Below are positions 45,101 to 53,207 of a stretch of 64,000 bases of DNA, one piece after another; the stretch's first letter is position 1, and each line of letters opens with the position of its first letter. Made by a program: the position numbers and the translations under genes. The DNA comes from Acidobacteriota bacterium (GTDB lineage: Bacteria > Acidobacteriota > Blastocatellia > RBC074). The notes beneath the pieces were generated by a model that searched no databases, was not told the origin of the DNA, and worked only from the letters and a program-made list of their open reading frames with translations. The stretch lies in contig JACPYM010000064.1 of the NCBI GenBank assembly GCA_016196035.1, positions 124,001-188,000 of the forward strand. Direction: 5' to 3'.

Positions 45101-46784
45101 CGCTCGGCCCGGCGTTGTTGACGACCAGCGTGTAGGTGAAAGTCGCCCCGCCTGCGGTAATGGTGGGCGCGCTGGTTGTTTTGGTGATGCCCAGGTCGGC
45201 TAACGTATTGACCAGCGTGCTGGTCGGGCCTTGCAGGTTGTTGGCCGTATTCGGATCAGGCGTGGCGTTCGCGCCGGTTGAAGCAATGTTCGCCGTATTC
45301 GTAATCAACGTGCCCGGCGCAACGCTGGCGCCGACGCGCACCGTGTAGGTGATCGTGGCCGTCTGGCCAACCGCCAGTACACCACCCACCGTCGTCGGGC
45401 CGCAGGTGATCGTGCCGCCCGGCGAAACCGCGCAACCGCCCGGCGGCGCGCCTGTGCCTGGCGTCCAGGTGGGGCCAGCGGTAATCGTCGTATTGGCCGG
45501 AACATTGTCGGTGACGACGACAGCGTTGGCATTGCTGGGGCCGCTATTGCTGATGTTGATCGTATACGTGATCGTGCCTGCACCGGCAACGACAGGGCCT
45601 ACGCTGGCGGTCTTGGTCAGTTGCAAATCCGCATTCGGCCCCACGCCCGTGTTGGTTGTGGAAGAATTGTTGGTCGTATTCGGATCGCTGACTTGCGCGC
45701 CGACGGTCGAGACGTTGGCGGTGTTATTGATGAAACCGTTCGGCGTTCCGGCATTGACCGTGACGACAAAGGTGATGGTCGCGGATTCGCCCACATTCAT
45801 CACGGCGGTGTTCAGGCAGCCCGCGCCATTGAGCGCGGCGGCAGTGCAACCGGCAAACGCGCCCGTGCCCGTCACGCTGACGGCGGTGGTATTGACCGGC
45901 ACGGCGTCGGTGACGCGCACTTCGCCGATGCTCGCCACACTGGGGCCGTTGTTTTTGACGGTCAGGGTGTAGGTAATTTGATTGCCCGCAAAGACGGCAT
46001 CGGGCGAATCTGTCTTTTTGATTTGCAGATCGGTGCTGTGCACGACGGTGTGCGTCACCGCCACATTGGCATCAGAGAATTGATCTTCCGGCCCGCCAAA
46101 GGTATTCGGGTCACCCGCCGCAGCGATGTAATGCGCGGGATTGCCCGTGATGACCGCCCCGACCGACAGGGTCGGATTGACTTGCACGGTGTACTGAAAC
46201 TGGAATACCTGACTCGTGCCGGCAGCGCCCGCAAAAAACGTGCGGTTTAGATCATTGGGCTGGCAGATGATGGCGCCAGTCCCCCCGGCCACCGGCGTCG
46301 CGCAAATCCAGTTCGGACTTAAGGCCGGTTGTTGGCTGATCGAAGCAGAAACAAATGTCGTATTGGCTGGCGTTGCATCGGTCAGCAAAACACCCAGGTC
46401 ATCAAACAAATCATCGTTGATGACTGTGATGGTGTAAGTGATCATGCCGCCCGCCGCCACCGTGCTGCCACCTGCTGGCGAAGCAGTTTTGGTGAAGGTC
46501 GAGAGCATACTCGCGGCAGGCGCGGCCAGGCTCGACTTCACGAACGAATTGTTCCCAAGCACCTTGGCCAGAGAAGCAGGTGTATGCGAGAGGATTTTCG
46601 CGGCAAGTTGGCCTGCTTTTATTCGACCCGCTTCTAGGCGAGCGGCAGCGGTTTGCCCACCTAGTCGCGCGACAACCCCTGGTAGGGGCGTCACGCCAGC
46701 CACAAGCGCGGCCAACATAAGCAGGACAAAAGCCGGTAAAAATGCACGGCGTAATACAGAAGTGTGTGTGTTTGTGAGCTTCAC
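39162..46784 (-). CDS. Giant secreted protein with 15 DUF11 repeats
   Basis: 2,540 aa from a GTG at 46782-46784, with GAGGT 5 nt upstream. The N-terminus has a signal segment (FLPAFVLLMLAALVAG). From about residue 95 I count 15 DUF11 units of about 120-150 aa with the pattern ADLxITKTxxPxxVxAGxxxTYTITVxNNGPS; this domain is typical of long surface stalk proteins. The last 300 residues form a distinct domain (YPALAEASDQKPGSVLFYPIYAS ... LTDVATITVPVFTPSCQ), which I recall as a recurrent C-terminal domain in Blastocatellia surface proteins. No LPXTG, PEP-CTERM or T9SS tail is visible. It probably forms part of the outer surface, next to the second giant gene. Confidence 0.88.
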   Translation of the reverse strand: MKLTNTHTSVLRRAFLPAFVLLMLAALVAGVTPLPGVVARLGGQTAAARLEAGRIKAGQLAAKILSHTPASLAKVLGNNSFVKSSLAAPAASMLSTFTKTASPAGGSTVAAGGMITYTITVINDDLFDDLGVLLTDATPANTTFVSASISQQPALSPNWICATPVAGGTGAIICQPNDLNRTFFAGAAGTSQVFQFQYTVQVNPTLSVGAVITGNPAHYIAAAGDPNTFGGPEDQFSDANVAVTHTVVHSTDLQIKKTDSPDAVFAGNQITYTLTVKNNGPSVASIGEVRVTDAVPVNTTAVSVTGTGAFAGCTAAALNGAGCLNTAVMNVGESATITFVVTVNAGTPNGFINNTANVSTVGAQVSDPNTTNNSSTTNTGVGPNADLQLTKTASVGPVVAGAGTITYTINISNSGPSNANAVVVTDNVPANTTITAGPTWTPGTGAPPGGCAVSPGGTITCGPTTVGGVLAVGQTATITYTVRVGASVAPGTLITNTANIASTGANATPDPNTANNLQGPTSTLVNTLADLGITKTTSAPTITAGGATFTYTLVVNNAGPSDAQNVIINDPLPLGISFVSVAQTVGTGFSCTGPSANQNGTVTCTKGTMAVGETATFVITAFAPANSAAAVRTNTATIQASTTDPVPGNNSAAVNTTIITNAVVSITKIDNPDPVVAGNNLTYTITVTNAGPSNAQAVTLTDPIPGNTTFVSLSGGGIFSNCSHNAGVVSCLPVVLPAGAAESLTVVVNVNPNTLPGIGAISNTATVTWTDSDSNPGTQSATQTTTVNKQTDITVTKTDSPHAVLAGNQITYTITVKNNGPSTAAVGGVSVVDATPTNTTDVSLTGTGAFATCTLAALHGGLCTNTTVMQPGEQAVLTYIVAVVPGTPTGFISNTATVAAIPANLDPNTTNNATTIQTAVGPNADLQLTKTSSPAAVTAGGPAPGSGQITYTITYKNNGPSDAVGVQVTDTVAGNLVAVGAINAPGLSCNGITPTPGVQFLCTPNANAFGANAVGVLPVNASGTLSYSVRVPANVAQGTLIANAATITSVAAGATPATPDPNPSNNSQNATSTLVNTSADLAITKTDSPDPVIAGNNLTYTITITNNGPSDAQNVVVTDQLAAPLSFVSVSSTDVGFACTAPPVGSVGLITCTKATLPVGASTTITLIGKVASGTISGATITNTATVASSTSDPGPSPNTATTTTTVNTSTTLSILKSDSPDPVVAGTNLTFTVTISNNGPSDAQNVVVTDPLPVNTSFVSVIGTGVFSTAGACSHNGANPGVVTCNALPNGVLPAGQTATAIITVKVASSAPVSPPLIVNTATVTSPTDPGSPRSATSQTTVRREADMSLVKSAPSTVIAGQNMDYTLTVKNDGPSDVSGGVAPGSIVVTDTLPLGTTFVSFFASGPGNFTCVANGQTVTCKNAAGAAGDFPKGSVVTIVLKVTAAKNLPDNSNLNNSATVALTGPEVDPIPGNNTGAASTVVHTSADLQVIKDVLDPLPPAGVVAGENITYRIRVKNNGPSNAMAVTVLDILPGNTTFVAGSLTGTGVFAGAACSYNPAGGTNGSITCIPNASPGPPPTVQGEFVCGVEETITYQVKVNASVSGGVIVPNPAQISSALTPDPNAGNNTSLPTSTVVIARSQLTITKTVFSSTPAVNPAAPAGAVIPGTLLTYRIKVTNNGPSDVINLLVSDTVPANARYVTANRSGGLGTSLVCQAPQGVVDPNGNGGIVNCQAPLLSSNPTLTPGDPAGAQNVVLIDLTVFIDASTKVSLVNNATVSATTNNFNQPVSATTTLTTPVSPTSDLVTTKSHTVDDTVANTNTAGNTFTYTITVKNNGQSTAQMVQVVDTLPTGQTLAAAPDVSQAAGMTCAPNTVGSGGVITCSGGTLLPNATAVIKLLIRIDPCLAPGIYNNTVTATSMSFDPTPANATVVDPVTVVARPDLAITKTAAATVIAGNTLTYTIDAINNGPSCALDVMITDPLPPNTVLVSAVPSAGGVLDASSPAVGANGTVKVTWPGLTSPGVTRSLTIIIRVGANVLCDTVLTNTATVSYTPRIPSPNPNPAIVWDVDPNLANNTSTVRTTVQAQSDLSITKTGPVQANFSTQAVTSTVTYVLNFSNAGPSNSAGTMVIDTLPKGFTVVGQPTSTIAGTTFTITTVAGVTTVKANIGVLGAANQVGTNFPTSGTITIVAKVPDKHPLITVTNTATITTMNCLPDPNLANNTSSWDTRITMPGTTPGIGYPALAEASDQKPGSVLFYPIYASDASNPNSQNTRVSITNTSDADQVCVHLFVVDGSSCSVLDAFICLTPNQTAAFLASDFDPGNSGYMMAVAVDCMTGLPIAFNCLIGDEFIKFSSGHAANLGAQTVAAAMWAPAGVDTTATNVTLRFDGMSYNRMPRLLAVDSIGSLADGNSTMLIVNRVGGDFRAVAANIGNFNGNLFDDAEIGYSFTATGGCQFRTILSNSFPRTFVSFSQAISSGRTGWMKFGTVEDRALIGAVINHNPNTLSNSGAFRQGHNLHALTLTDVATITVPVFTPSCQ

Positions 46785-47017
46785 GGTGGACCTCTTTTGA
46801 GTCTCTATTTGCTTGGCGCAAGCGAACCGATAGGCGCCAAACTAAAATTCGCACTACGATTTTGTAGGCAATAAGCTAGCTGCTTTGGCAGAGCACGATC
46901 TCAGTCTTTTTTGGCAATCAAGCTGTCCAAGGTAATGAACCAGGATAATTCACCCGCCCGATGTTCAAAGAGCCACCTCATCACCTTTCCAGCGAAACGT
47001 TTTGTTAGCGAAATGTT

Positions 47018-48199
47018 TTATGGGTACTTCACGATGCTGCGATAGGCTTTGCGATAATAGTAATAAGCCTCGCGGTATTTACCTTGTGCGGTGAATGACG
47101 CCCCCAGTGCCAAATCCGACGACGGGTCGTAGACGACAACCCCAGCCCCGGCGGACGCTAGTTGTGCGTTGTAAGTGTCAATCACAATTTGCCGCGCTGA
47201 TTCCAAATAGCCGCCACGGCTGGCGGGCAATTGAAACAGCCCTACCGCAGCCACGGTGGTCGGGTCAGCCGCCAGATTGCGCTCGACAGCCGTGCGCAGC
47301 GTGAGCGCCTGGAACGTTGCGGTTTGGCTGCTCAGTGCGGCTTTGTTGTTGTTGTCGTTCGTGACAATGTGATTTTCGGCGTTGGTCATTTGCGTGCTCA
47401 ACGCCGCCGTGTTGGCGTTATCGTTGGCGATGCTGTAATCCAGTTGATTGTGGACATACTCTGCGCGCAAGTTGGCCCCTTTCAGGTTGCCGCCAACCGT
47501 ATCGTCGTCGCAAAATTTGATCGGGAAATAAGCGACCTTCAGGGCGAAATAAACTGCATCCGAAATAACACAGACAATTTTGAAGTTCCCCCCAAAAACG
47601 AACGCTAAAATCGTCTGATTGCATGCGCGTTGCGCCAGTTCCCTGACTAATTCCGCCGCCAACAACGCAAAGCCAACGGAATAAGCCACCTCCGGCGGTT
47701 GTGGATTCAACGGACAGAGGTTTAAGGAATACTGCGCACCGGGAAATGGATCGGTGGGCGAAAATTGCGCCGCCTTGGTCGCGCTCTGGGCAAAGGCCCG
47801 CGCCATCACTTGTTGCTGCTCTATCACGGCGGCCTTCAGGATAGACAAATCGGGGAAGCCCGGATAATCCGGCGGCAAGTCGCTGTATTTCAGACCCGGC
47901 AGTTGTTCCAACATGGGGTCCAACATCTCACTGACCTTGTCGCCGACATTGACCAATTTCCCGATTTCTTTTTCAGCCAGCAGGATGGTGCGCAAATCGT
48001 TCTGGTATTGCTCGAAATTGGCCACAGTCACCGGCAGCATCGCCGGGACCTCCATCGTGATCGCGCGGCCATCTATCTCACGTGTAACACGCTCACGCGC
48101 TGGCCCGGTCTGGCGGCTCTGCTGCGCCAGTAACGGTGCGGCCAAAAACAAAGTGAACAGAATAGCAACTGAAATTCTGACAACGTTTCGATTCTTCAT
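47018..48199 (-). CDS. Exported protein of unknown function, paralogue A (393 aa)
   Basis: A signal peptide (VAILFTLFLAAPLLAQQ) precedes a mostly helical protein. Distinct blocks are DYPGFPDLSILKAAVIEQQQVMARAFA, LCPLNPQPPEVAYSVGF, NQLDYSIANDNANTAALSTQ, AENHIVTNDNNNKAALSSQ and the C-terminal LGASFTAQGKYREAYYYYRKAY. The same blocks occur in order in the gene at 48370, so the two arose by duplication. The Asn/Asp-rich heptad-like segment suggests a coiled coil. I do not recognise the family. It lies between the giant DUF11 gene and its paralogue, so a role in surface-protein assembly is possible but unproven. Confidence 0.75.
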   Translation of the reverse strand: MKNRNVVRISVAILFTLFLAAPLLAQQSRQTGPARERVTREIDGRAITMEVPAMLPVTVANFEQYQNDLRTILLAEKEIGKLVNVGDKVSEMLDPMLEQLPGLKYSDLPPDYPGFPDLSILKAAVIEQQQVMARAFAQSATKAAQFSPTDPFPGAQYSLNLCPLNPQPPEVAYSVGFALLAAELVRELAQRACNQTILAFVFGGNFKIVCVISDAVYFALKVAYFPIKFCDDDTVGGNLKGANLRAEYVHNQLDYSIANDNANTAALSTQMTNAENHIVTNDNNNKAALSSQTATFQALTLRTAVERNLAADPTTVAAVGLFQLPASRGGYLESARQIVIDTYNAQLASAGAGVVVYDPSSDLALGASFTAQGKYREAYYYYRKAYRSIVKYP

Positions 48200-48369
48200 A
48201 GTGTGTGAACCTCGCAGTCAAATCGCCAGACTAGGCTGGCAAGCACCGCATTCCTTTCTTGACAGACTTACCCATTCGTCGTTATCGCAAAAGCGCAAGG
48301 GCGCGCGTCCCGGCGTTGCTGCACTTTGGGCGTAAGCACCCGCCGGGTGAGCAGCGTGGACCGCGTTGA

Positions 48370-49509
48370 TTACGGGTACTTGACCACACTGCGGTACGCC
48401 TTGCGGTAATAGTAATAAGCATCGCGATATTTCCCTTGCGCAGTCAGCGTGGCGCCCAGCGACAATTCAGCCGAAGGGTTATAAATCGTCACGCCAGCCC
48501 CGGCCGCGGCCAGGTGCGCGTTATAGGTATCTATCAGAACCTGGCGCGCGACTTCCAAATACCCTCCGCGACTGGCTGGCAGTTCAAATAAACCTGCACC
48601 GGCATAGTTCGTTGGGTCTTCAGCCAGATTGGCCTCGAGCGACATTCTGGTGGTAAGCGTCTGGAAGGAATTCAACTGGCTGCTGAGCGCGGCCTTGTTA
48701 TTATTGTCGTTCGTGACAATGTGATTTTCGGCGTTAGTTAACTGGGTGCTCAGTTTCGCCTTGTTCGCGTTGTCATTGGCAATGCTGTAATCCAGTTGAT
48801 CATGGAGGTACCTCATCCGTTCGAGCAAGACGTCTGCCGCCACAAGATTGGTGTCGTCATGGCAGGCTTTGATCGGATAGTCAGCGAACTTCAGGGCGAA
48901 GTAGATAATCTCAGTCACGATACAAGCGACGGAGAAGTTTCCCCCGCCACCCAAAATTTCGGTGATCTGGTCGCAAAAATCTTTTGCAATTTCCCGCACT
49001 CCCTCAGCAATCGCCAAGGTCAGCCCAATCGAGAATTCGACTTCCGGCGGTTGCGGATTCAAGGGACAAAACGAAGCGTATTTGATCGGTGGAAATGGGT
49101 CGCTTGGCGAAAAGGTGACAACCCTCGAGACCCCCTTCGCATAAGCCTCAGCCAACAAATGCTGCTGCTGCACAACGGCCTGTTTCAACTGAGTCAGATC
49201 AGGAAAGCCGGGATAATTGGCTCCCAGAGTCGCAAAACTCATGGCCTGCGTTTGTTGAAAGCCAGAATCTATCCGGCTCACCATCTCAGGGTTACCCAAC
49301 GTAACCATCATCGCCCTTAGCGCGGGCAGGATAGTCAGCAAATCGCTCTTATACCGATTGAAATTGTCCTCGGTCGGCGCATTTACCGCAGGAACCGGGA
49401 TCGGGGTTGGGGTCGGTTGTGGCTGCTGTGCCAATACCGCCGAAGTCAGCAGGAACGCTAGCAGCACAGCAGTCATCAATCTGGCAACGTTTTGCTTATG
49501 CATATTCAT
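48370..49509 (-). CDS. Exported protein of unknown function, paralogue B (379 aa)
   Basis: Paralogue of the gene at 47018, with the same block order: YPGFPDLTQLKQAVVQQQHLLAEAYA, FCPLNPQPPEVEFSIGL, QLDYSIANDNANKAKLSTQL, AENHIVTNDNNNKAALSSQ and LGATLTAQGKYRDAYYYYRKAY. It has its own signal peptide (VLLAFLLTSAVLAQ) and a Pro/Thr-rich stretch after cleavage. The start may be the ATG at 49509 or the second ATG at 49503; neither has a clear ribosome binding site. The two genes are 170 bp apart and may be one unit. Confidence 0.75.
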   Translation of the reverse strand: MNMHKQNVARLMTAVLLAFLLTSAVLAQQPQPTPTPIPVPAVNAPTEDNFNRYKSDLLTILPALRAMMVTLGNPEMVSRIDSGFQQTQAMSFATLGANYPGFPDLTQLKQAVVQQQHLLAEAYAKGVSRVVTFSPSDPFPPIKYASFCPLNPQPPEVEFSIGLTLAIAEGVREIAKDFCDQITEILGGGGNFSVACIVTEIIYFALKFADYPIKACHDDTNLVAADVLLERMRYLHDQLDYSIANDNANKAKLSTQLTNAENHIVTNDNNNKAALSSQLNSFQTLTTRMSLEANLAEDPTNYAGAGLFELPASRGGYLEVARQVLIDTYNAHLAAAGAGVTIYNPSAELSLGATLTAQGKYRDAYYYYRKAYRSVVKYP

Positions 49510-50370
49510 CGCTTTTCACAGTCAATCCGCCTTCTGGTTGGCGGCGACCGCACTCCTTTCCATGTTGCTTGGTTCCTTTTTCAATTCAATCAGCACATCG
49601 AACAGAATAATTCACCAAACGAAGACAAACCTCAGATAGCACACCGGCACTTCCGCGAAAATAGAAGTGAACCGTGCGACCACTTTTTGCTCCTACCTTA
49701 ACTAAACACACGCAAGCTTGGCTGTCAGGCAGGCAAGTAAACTATACCTACAGCCAAACTTGGGCTGTTATCGTGGCTGAACCACACTTCCACCGATGAC
49801 CACGACTGGTACAAACTTCAAGTACGAGCTAATTGTAGGGATGAGCTGAAAAAGCTTTTATTCTACGGGAGGACCCAGTCTTCGAAAGCGCTGGCATAAT
49901 AGCCCCTGGGACGAGCGCTATAAGACAGGTAACGTGTGCCAGCGATAATGAAGCAACTTAACTAAGTAGAGTTTGGGTTTGACTCTTTATAGAATCCAAC
50001 TATACATCTTTGTGAGAAAAACTCAGTCAGCCCAAGCACTATAAAGCCAAGCCTAAAAAAAATACAACCCTAAATAGCGAATTGCCCTGAGGAGCTACAC
50101 ATAAATCATCAAATTTCTTGAACGGCAAAAAAGCATCCGGAATTCAGCATTCGAACAATGTCATGCGCCATCTCTATCTGCTGTTGCACCTCAGGTCATT
50201 GACCGCAGAAAACGAGATGCGCTTGCGCGGCAGAGTCGAAGCGAGCAAAAAAGGCGGTTAGCGAAGGCAGCTGAAGCGCCTATCGGTAAGACCGATATCT
50301 TGCTACTGCCAGCTTGATTGACGTGTAAACCAAGTGGAACAACGCCCGGTCAAAGACAGCTTTTAAGGTG
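49510..50370. other. Gene-poor, AT-richer region
   Basis: About 860 bp without a credible gene on either strand, and with a lower G+C content by eye than its surroundings. I see short AT-rich runs (for example AAAAGCTTTT near 49850, and 50031-50115) and no strong repeats. It contains the presumed promoter of paralogue B. A small unrecognised RNA cannot be ruled out. The stretch leads into the degenerate tRNA at 50371-50450. Confidence 0.5.
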
Positions 50371-50450
50371 GCCCCTGTAGGATTCGAATCTACAACCAAA
50401 GGATTATGAGTCTCGCCAAGCCGATGTTATCCAGTTACACGCATTTTCAA
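50371..50450 (-). pseudogene. Degenerate tRNA (CAU anticodon loop), probable tRNA remnant
   Basis: On the minus strand a D-arm (GTGT...GG...ACAT), an anticodon-type loop CTCATAA and a T-loop TTCGAAT with a near-complete stem (GTAG/CTAC) are recognisable, followed by GGGGCCACC. The 5' acceptor strand that should pair with AGGGGCC is missing, the anticodon stem does not pair, and there are extra bases between the D-arm and the anticodon loop. It therefore looks like a decayed or recombined Met/Ile-type tRNA, distinct from the intact tRNA at 52360. Confidence 0.45.
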
Positions 50451-50635
50451 CCTGTGACAAGTCGTCAATAGACATCGGCCTTTTGGATTCTTCTCCTTTC
50501 TAGTCTAGGCTGTTTCAGTGACTTTGCTTTGAAGTCCAAACTCTATCTTTCGGCGGTCAAATCCGCTTACGCAAAGCTTGTCAAACTCGAACAGCAATTG
50601 GCCGCCGCGGAACATCAGTTAGTAAAGTAGCGTCT

Positions 50636-50956
50636 ATGCGGTTGACGAGATTTGAAGTATTGGCGCTGCTGCCAGATAAACCAGACATCACGGGCTTCGG
50701 AATCGAGGTCTCGCCTTCGGGCCGGGTCACGTTGGAAGAGTGGACGCTGGGCTATGAAACCGTGGTGGATGGCTTGCCCGAACGCTTTGACGCGCGCCTG
50801 GTTTGGCACAAAGGCCGCACCGAACTCGGCCCGCTCATCCTGGTGAAAGCGGGCGCGGCCCCGCCAAACCAAGTTAATTTTTATCTCAAGCCGGACTTGG
50901 GCAAAGTCAAAAAACGCTATCGCCTCAACTCGCCGCCCGCGAAACCCAAGCCGTGA
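50636..50956 (+). CDS. Small protein of unknown function (106 aa)
   Basis: The ATG at 50636 opens a compact beta-rich sequence (GFGIEVSPSGRVTLEEWTLGYETVVDGLPERFDARLVW) with a basic, Pro-rich tail (KKRYRLNSPPAKPKP). There is no signal peptide or membrane helix. A short open frame just upstream (from about 50529, ending with a TAG at 50628-50630: LKSKLYLSAVKSAYAKLVKLE in part) is coiled-coil-like, but I cannot support it as a gene. It converges with the esterase gene. The family is not recognised. Confidence 0.5.
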   Translation: MRLTRFEVLALLPDKPDITGFGIEVSPSGRVTLEEWTLGYETVVDGLPERFDARLVWHKGRTELGPLILVKAGAAPPNQVNFYLKPDLGKVKKRYRLNSPPAKPKP

Positions 50957-51043
50957 TGGCGCGACTCAATTCTCTCAAAACAGCCGTGGCGAAAACTCAG
51001 GCGCGGGTCGTTTGGGATTGCACGAATTCGGCTGTGCCAGCCT

Positions 51044-52126
<1,083 letters not shown>

Positions 52127-52358
52127 GTTGAAAACTCCTCCGGCTGGAAAATGACTTCACCCGCCAGCCCATTGCACGGGCCACGCCAACAAAGGTGGTC
52201 GCAGCCAAGTCAAACAGGCTAGCTAAAACGTTGAGAGGGTATGCGGGAAAATCAAAAGGGACACAAGGGAGCTAAAAAGAATTTTGGCTCATCTGTATCC
52301 CTGTGGGTGCCCCTCGCCTGCGACGTGGCAGCAAGGGGATAAAACTATCGAAAAGTTG

Positions 52359-52433
<75 letters not shown>

Positions 52434-52507
52434 CTGTTATCAATGTGATTAACTCGGTTTGCACCGCGACCGGCCCAAAAACGAGCGCGTAATCTAGCAT
52501 ACGCCTA

Positions 52508-53128
52508 CTAGCCCAGCAAAGCGGCGGCCACGATTTTTTGCAGTTGTTCGGCTTGTGCGCGCATGTACTCCTTCAACTGCGTTTCATCACTCGGCGGCTG
52601 CAAGGCGAGGGGCGGGTGGTAGACGATTTTGAGCTTGTAGGGGCGCGGGAATAAGTGATGCGGATTGAACGTGCGATAGCCGCCGATGATCGTGACGGGC
52701 ACGATGGTCACTTGTGTATCCAACGCCAGCCGGATCACGCCTGGTTTGAACGGCATCAGCGCGCCATCACGGCTGCGCCCGCCTTCGGGGAAGATCACCA
52801 GGCCGCCACCCGCGCGCAGATGCAAGAGCGAATGCTTGAAGGCCGCACGGTCGCCTTTGTCCACATTGACCGGGAACGCGCCGTAAGCCCGCATCAGCGG
52901 CCCCAACAGCGGAACTTTGAACATGCGATCCCAGGTCATGTAGCGCAAGGGCCGTTTGATCGGCAGCGAAATCCAGATGGGGTCGAGGTAGCTGACGTGG
53001 TTGGGCGCGACGATCACCGGCCCGGTCAGCGGGACGTGCGCTTCGCCTTCAAATTCGACGCGGTTGTAGAGCTTAAACAGCGTCAGCGCAATCCAACGCG
53101 TGATGACAAATGCCCAGGTACGTTCCAT
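52508..53128 (-). CDS. plsC: 1-acyl-sn-glycerol-3-phosphate acyltransferase (PlsC family)
   Basis: 206 aa. It transfers an acyl chain to the sn-2 position of lysophosphatidate, a step in phospholipid synthesis, at the inner membrane. The catalytic NHxxxxD motif is seen as APNHVSYLDPIWISL (about residues 41-48), with the FPEGGRSRDG substrate block near 115 and KPGVIRLALDT, VPVTIIGGY beyond it. There is an N-terminal hydrophobic segment (FVITRWIALTLF). The ATG lies 3 bp from a heptamer repeat and has no ribosome binding site, so it may be translated by coupling with the upstream gene. Confidence 0.88.
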   Translation of the reverse strand: MERTWAFVITRWIALTLFKLYNRVEFEGEAHVPLTGPVIVAPNHVSYLDPIWISLPIKRPLRYMTWDRMFKVPLLGPLMRAYGAFPVNVDKGDRAAFKHSLLHLRAGGGLVIFPEGGRSRDGALMPFKPGVIRLALDTQVTIVPVTIIGGYRTFNPHHLFPRPYKLKIVYHPPLALQPPSDETQLKEYMRAQAEQLQKIVAAALLG

Positions 53129-53131
53129 TCA

Positions 53132-53206
53132 TTAGTGGTCAGTGGTCAGTGGTCAGTGGTCAGTGCGTCATTTTTCTGACCACTGACCACCGACCACCGG
53201 CCACTG
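53132..53206. repeat. Heptamer tandem repeat between the oxidoreductase and plsC
   Basis: GTGGTCA units run from 53132 to 53165, and the complementary TGACCAC/CGACCAC-type tract follows at 53177-53206. The tracts pair around an AT-rich turn (TCATTTTTC). The repeat begins 3 bp from the plsC start and ends 1 bp before the oxidoreductase stop. Confidence 0.85.
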
Positions 53207-53207
53207 T

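Noticed and set aside
50529-50630. A short coiled-coil-like ORF just upstream of the 106-aa gene.
   Set aside because: It needs a TTG start without a ribosome binding site and is only 33 codons; the evidence is too weak to list it.
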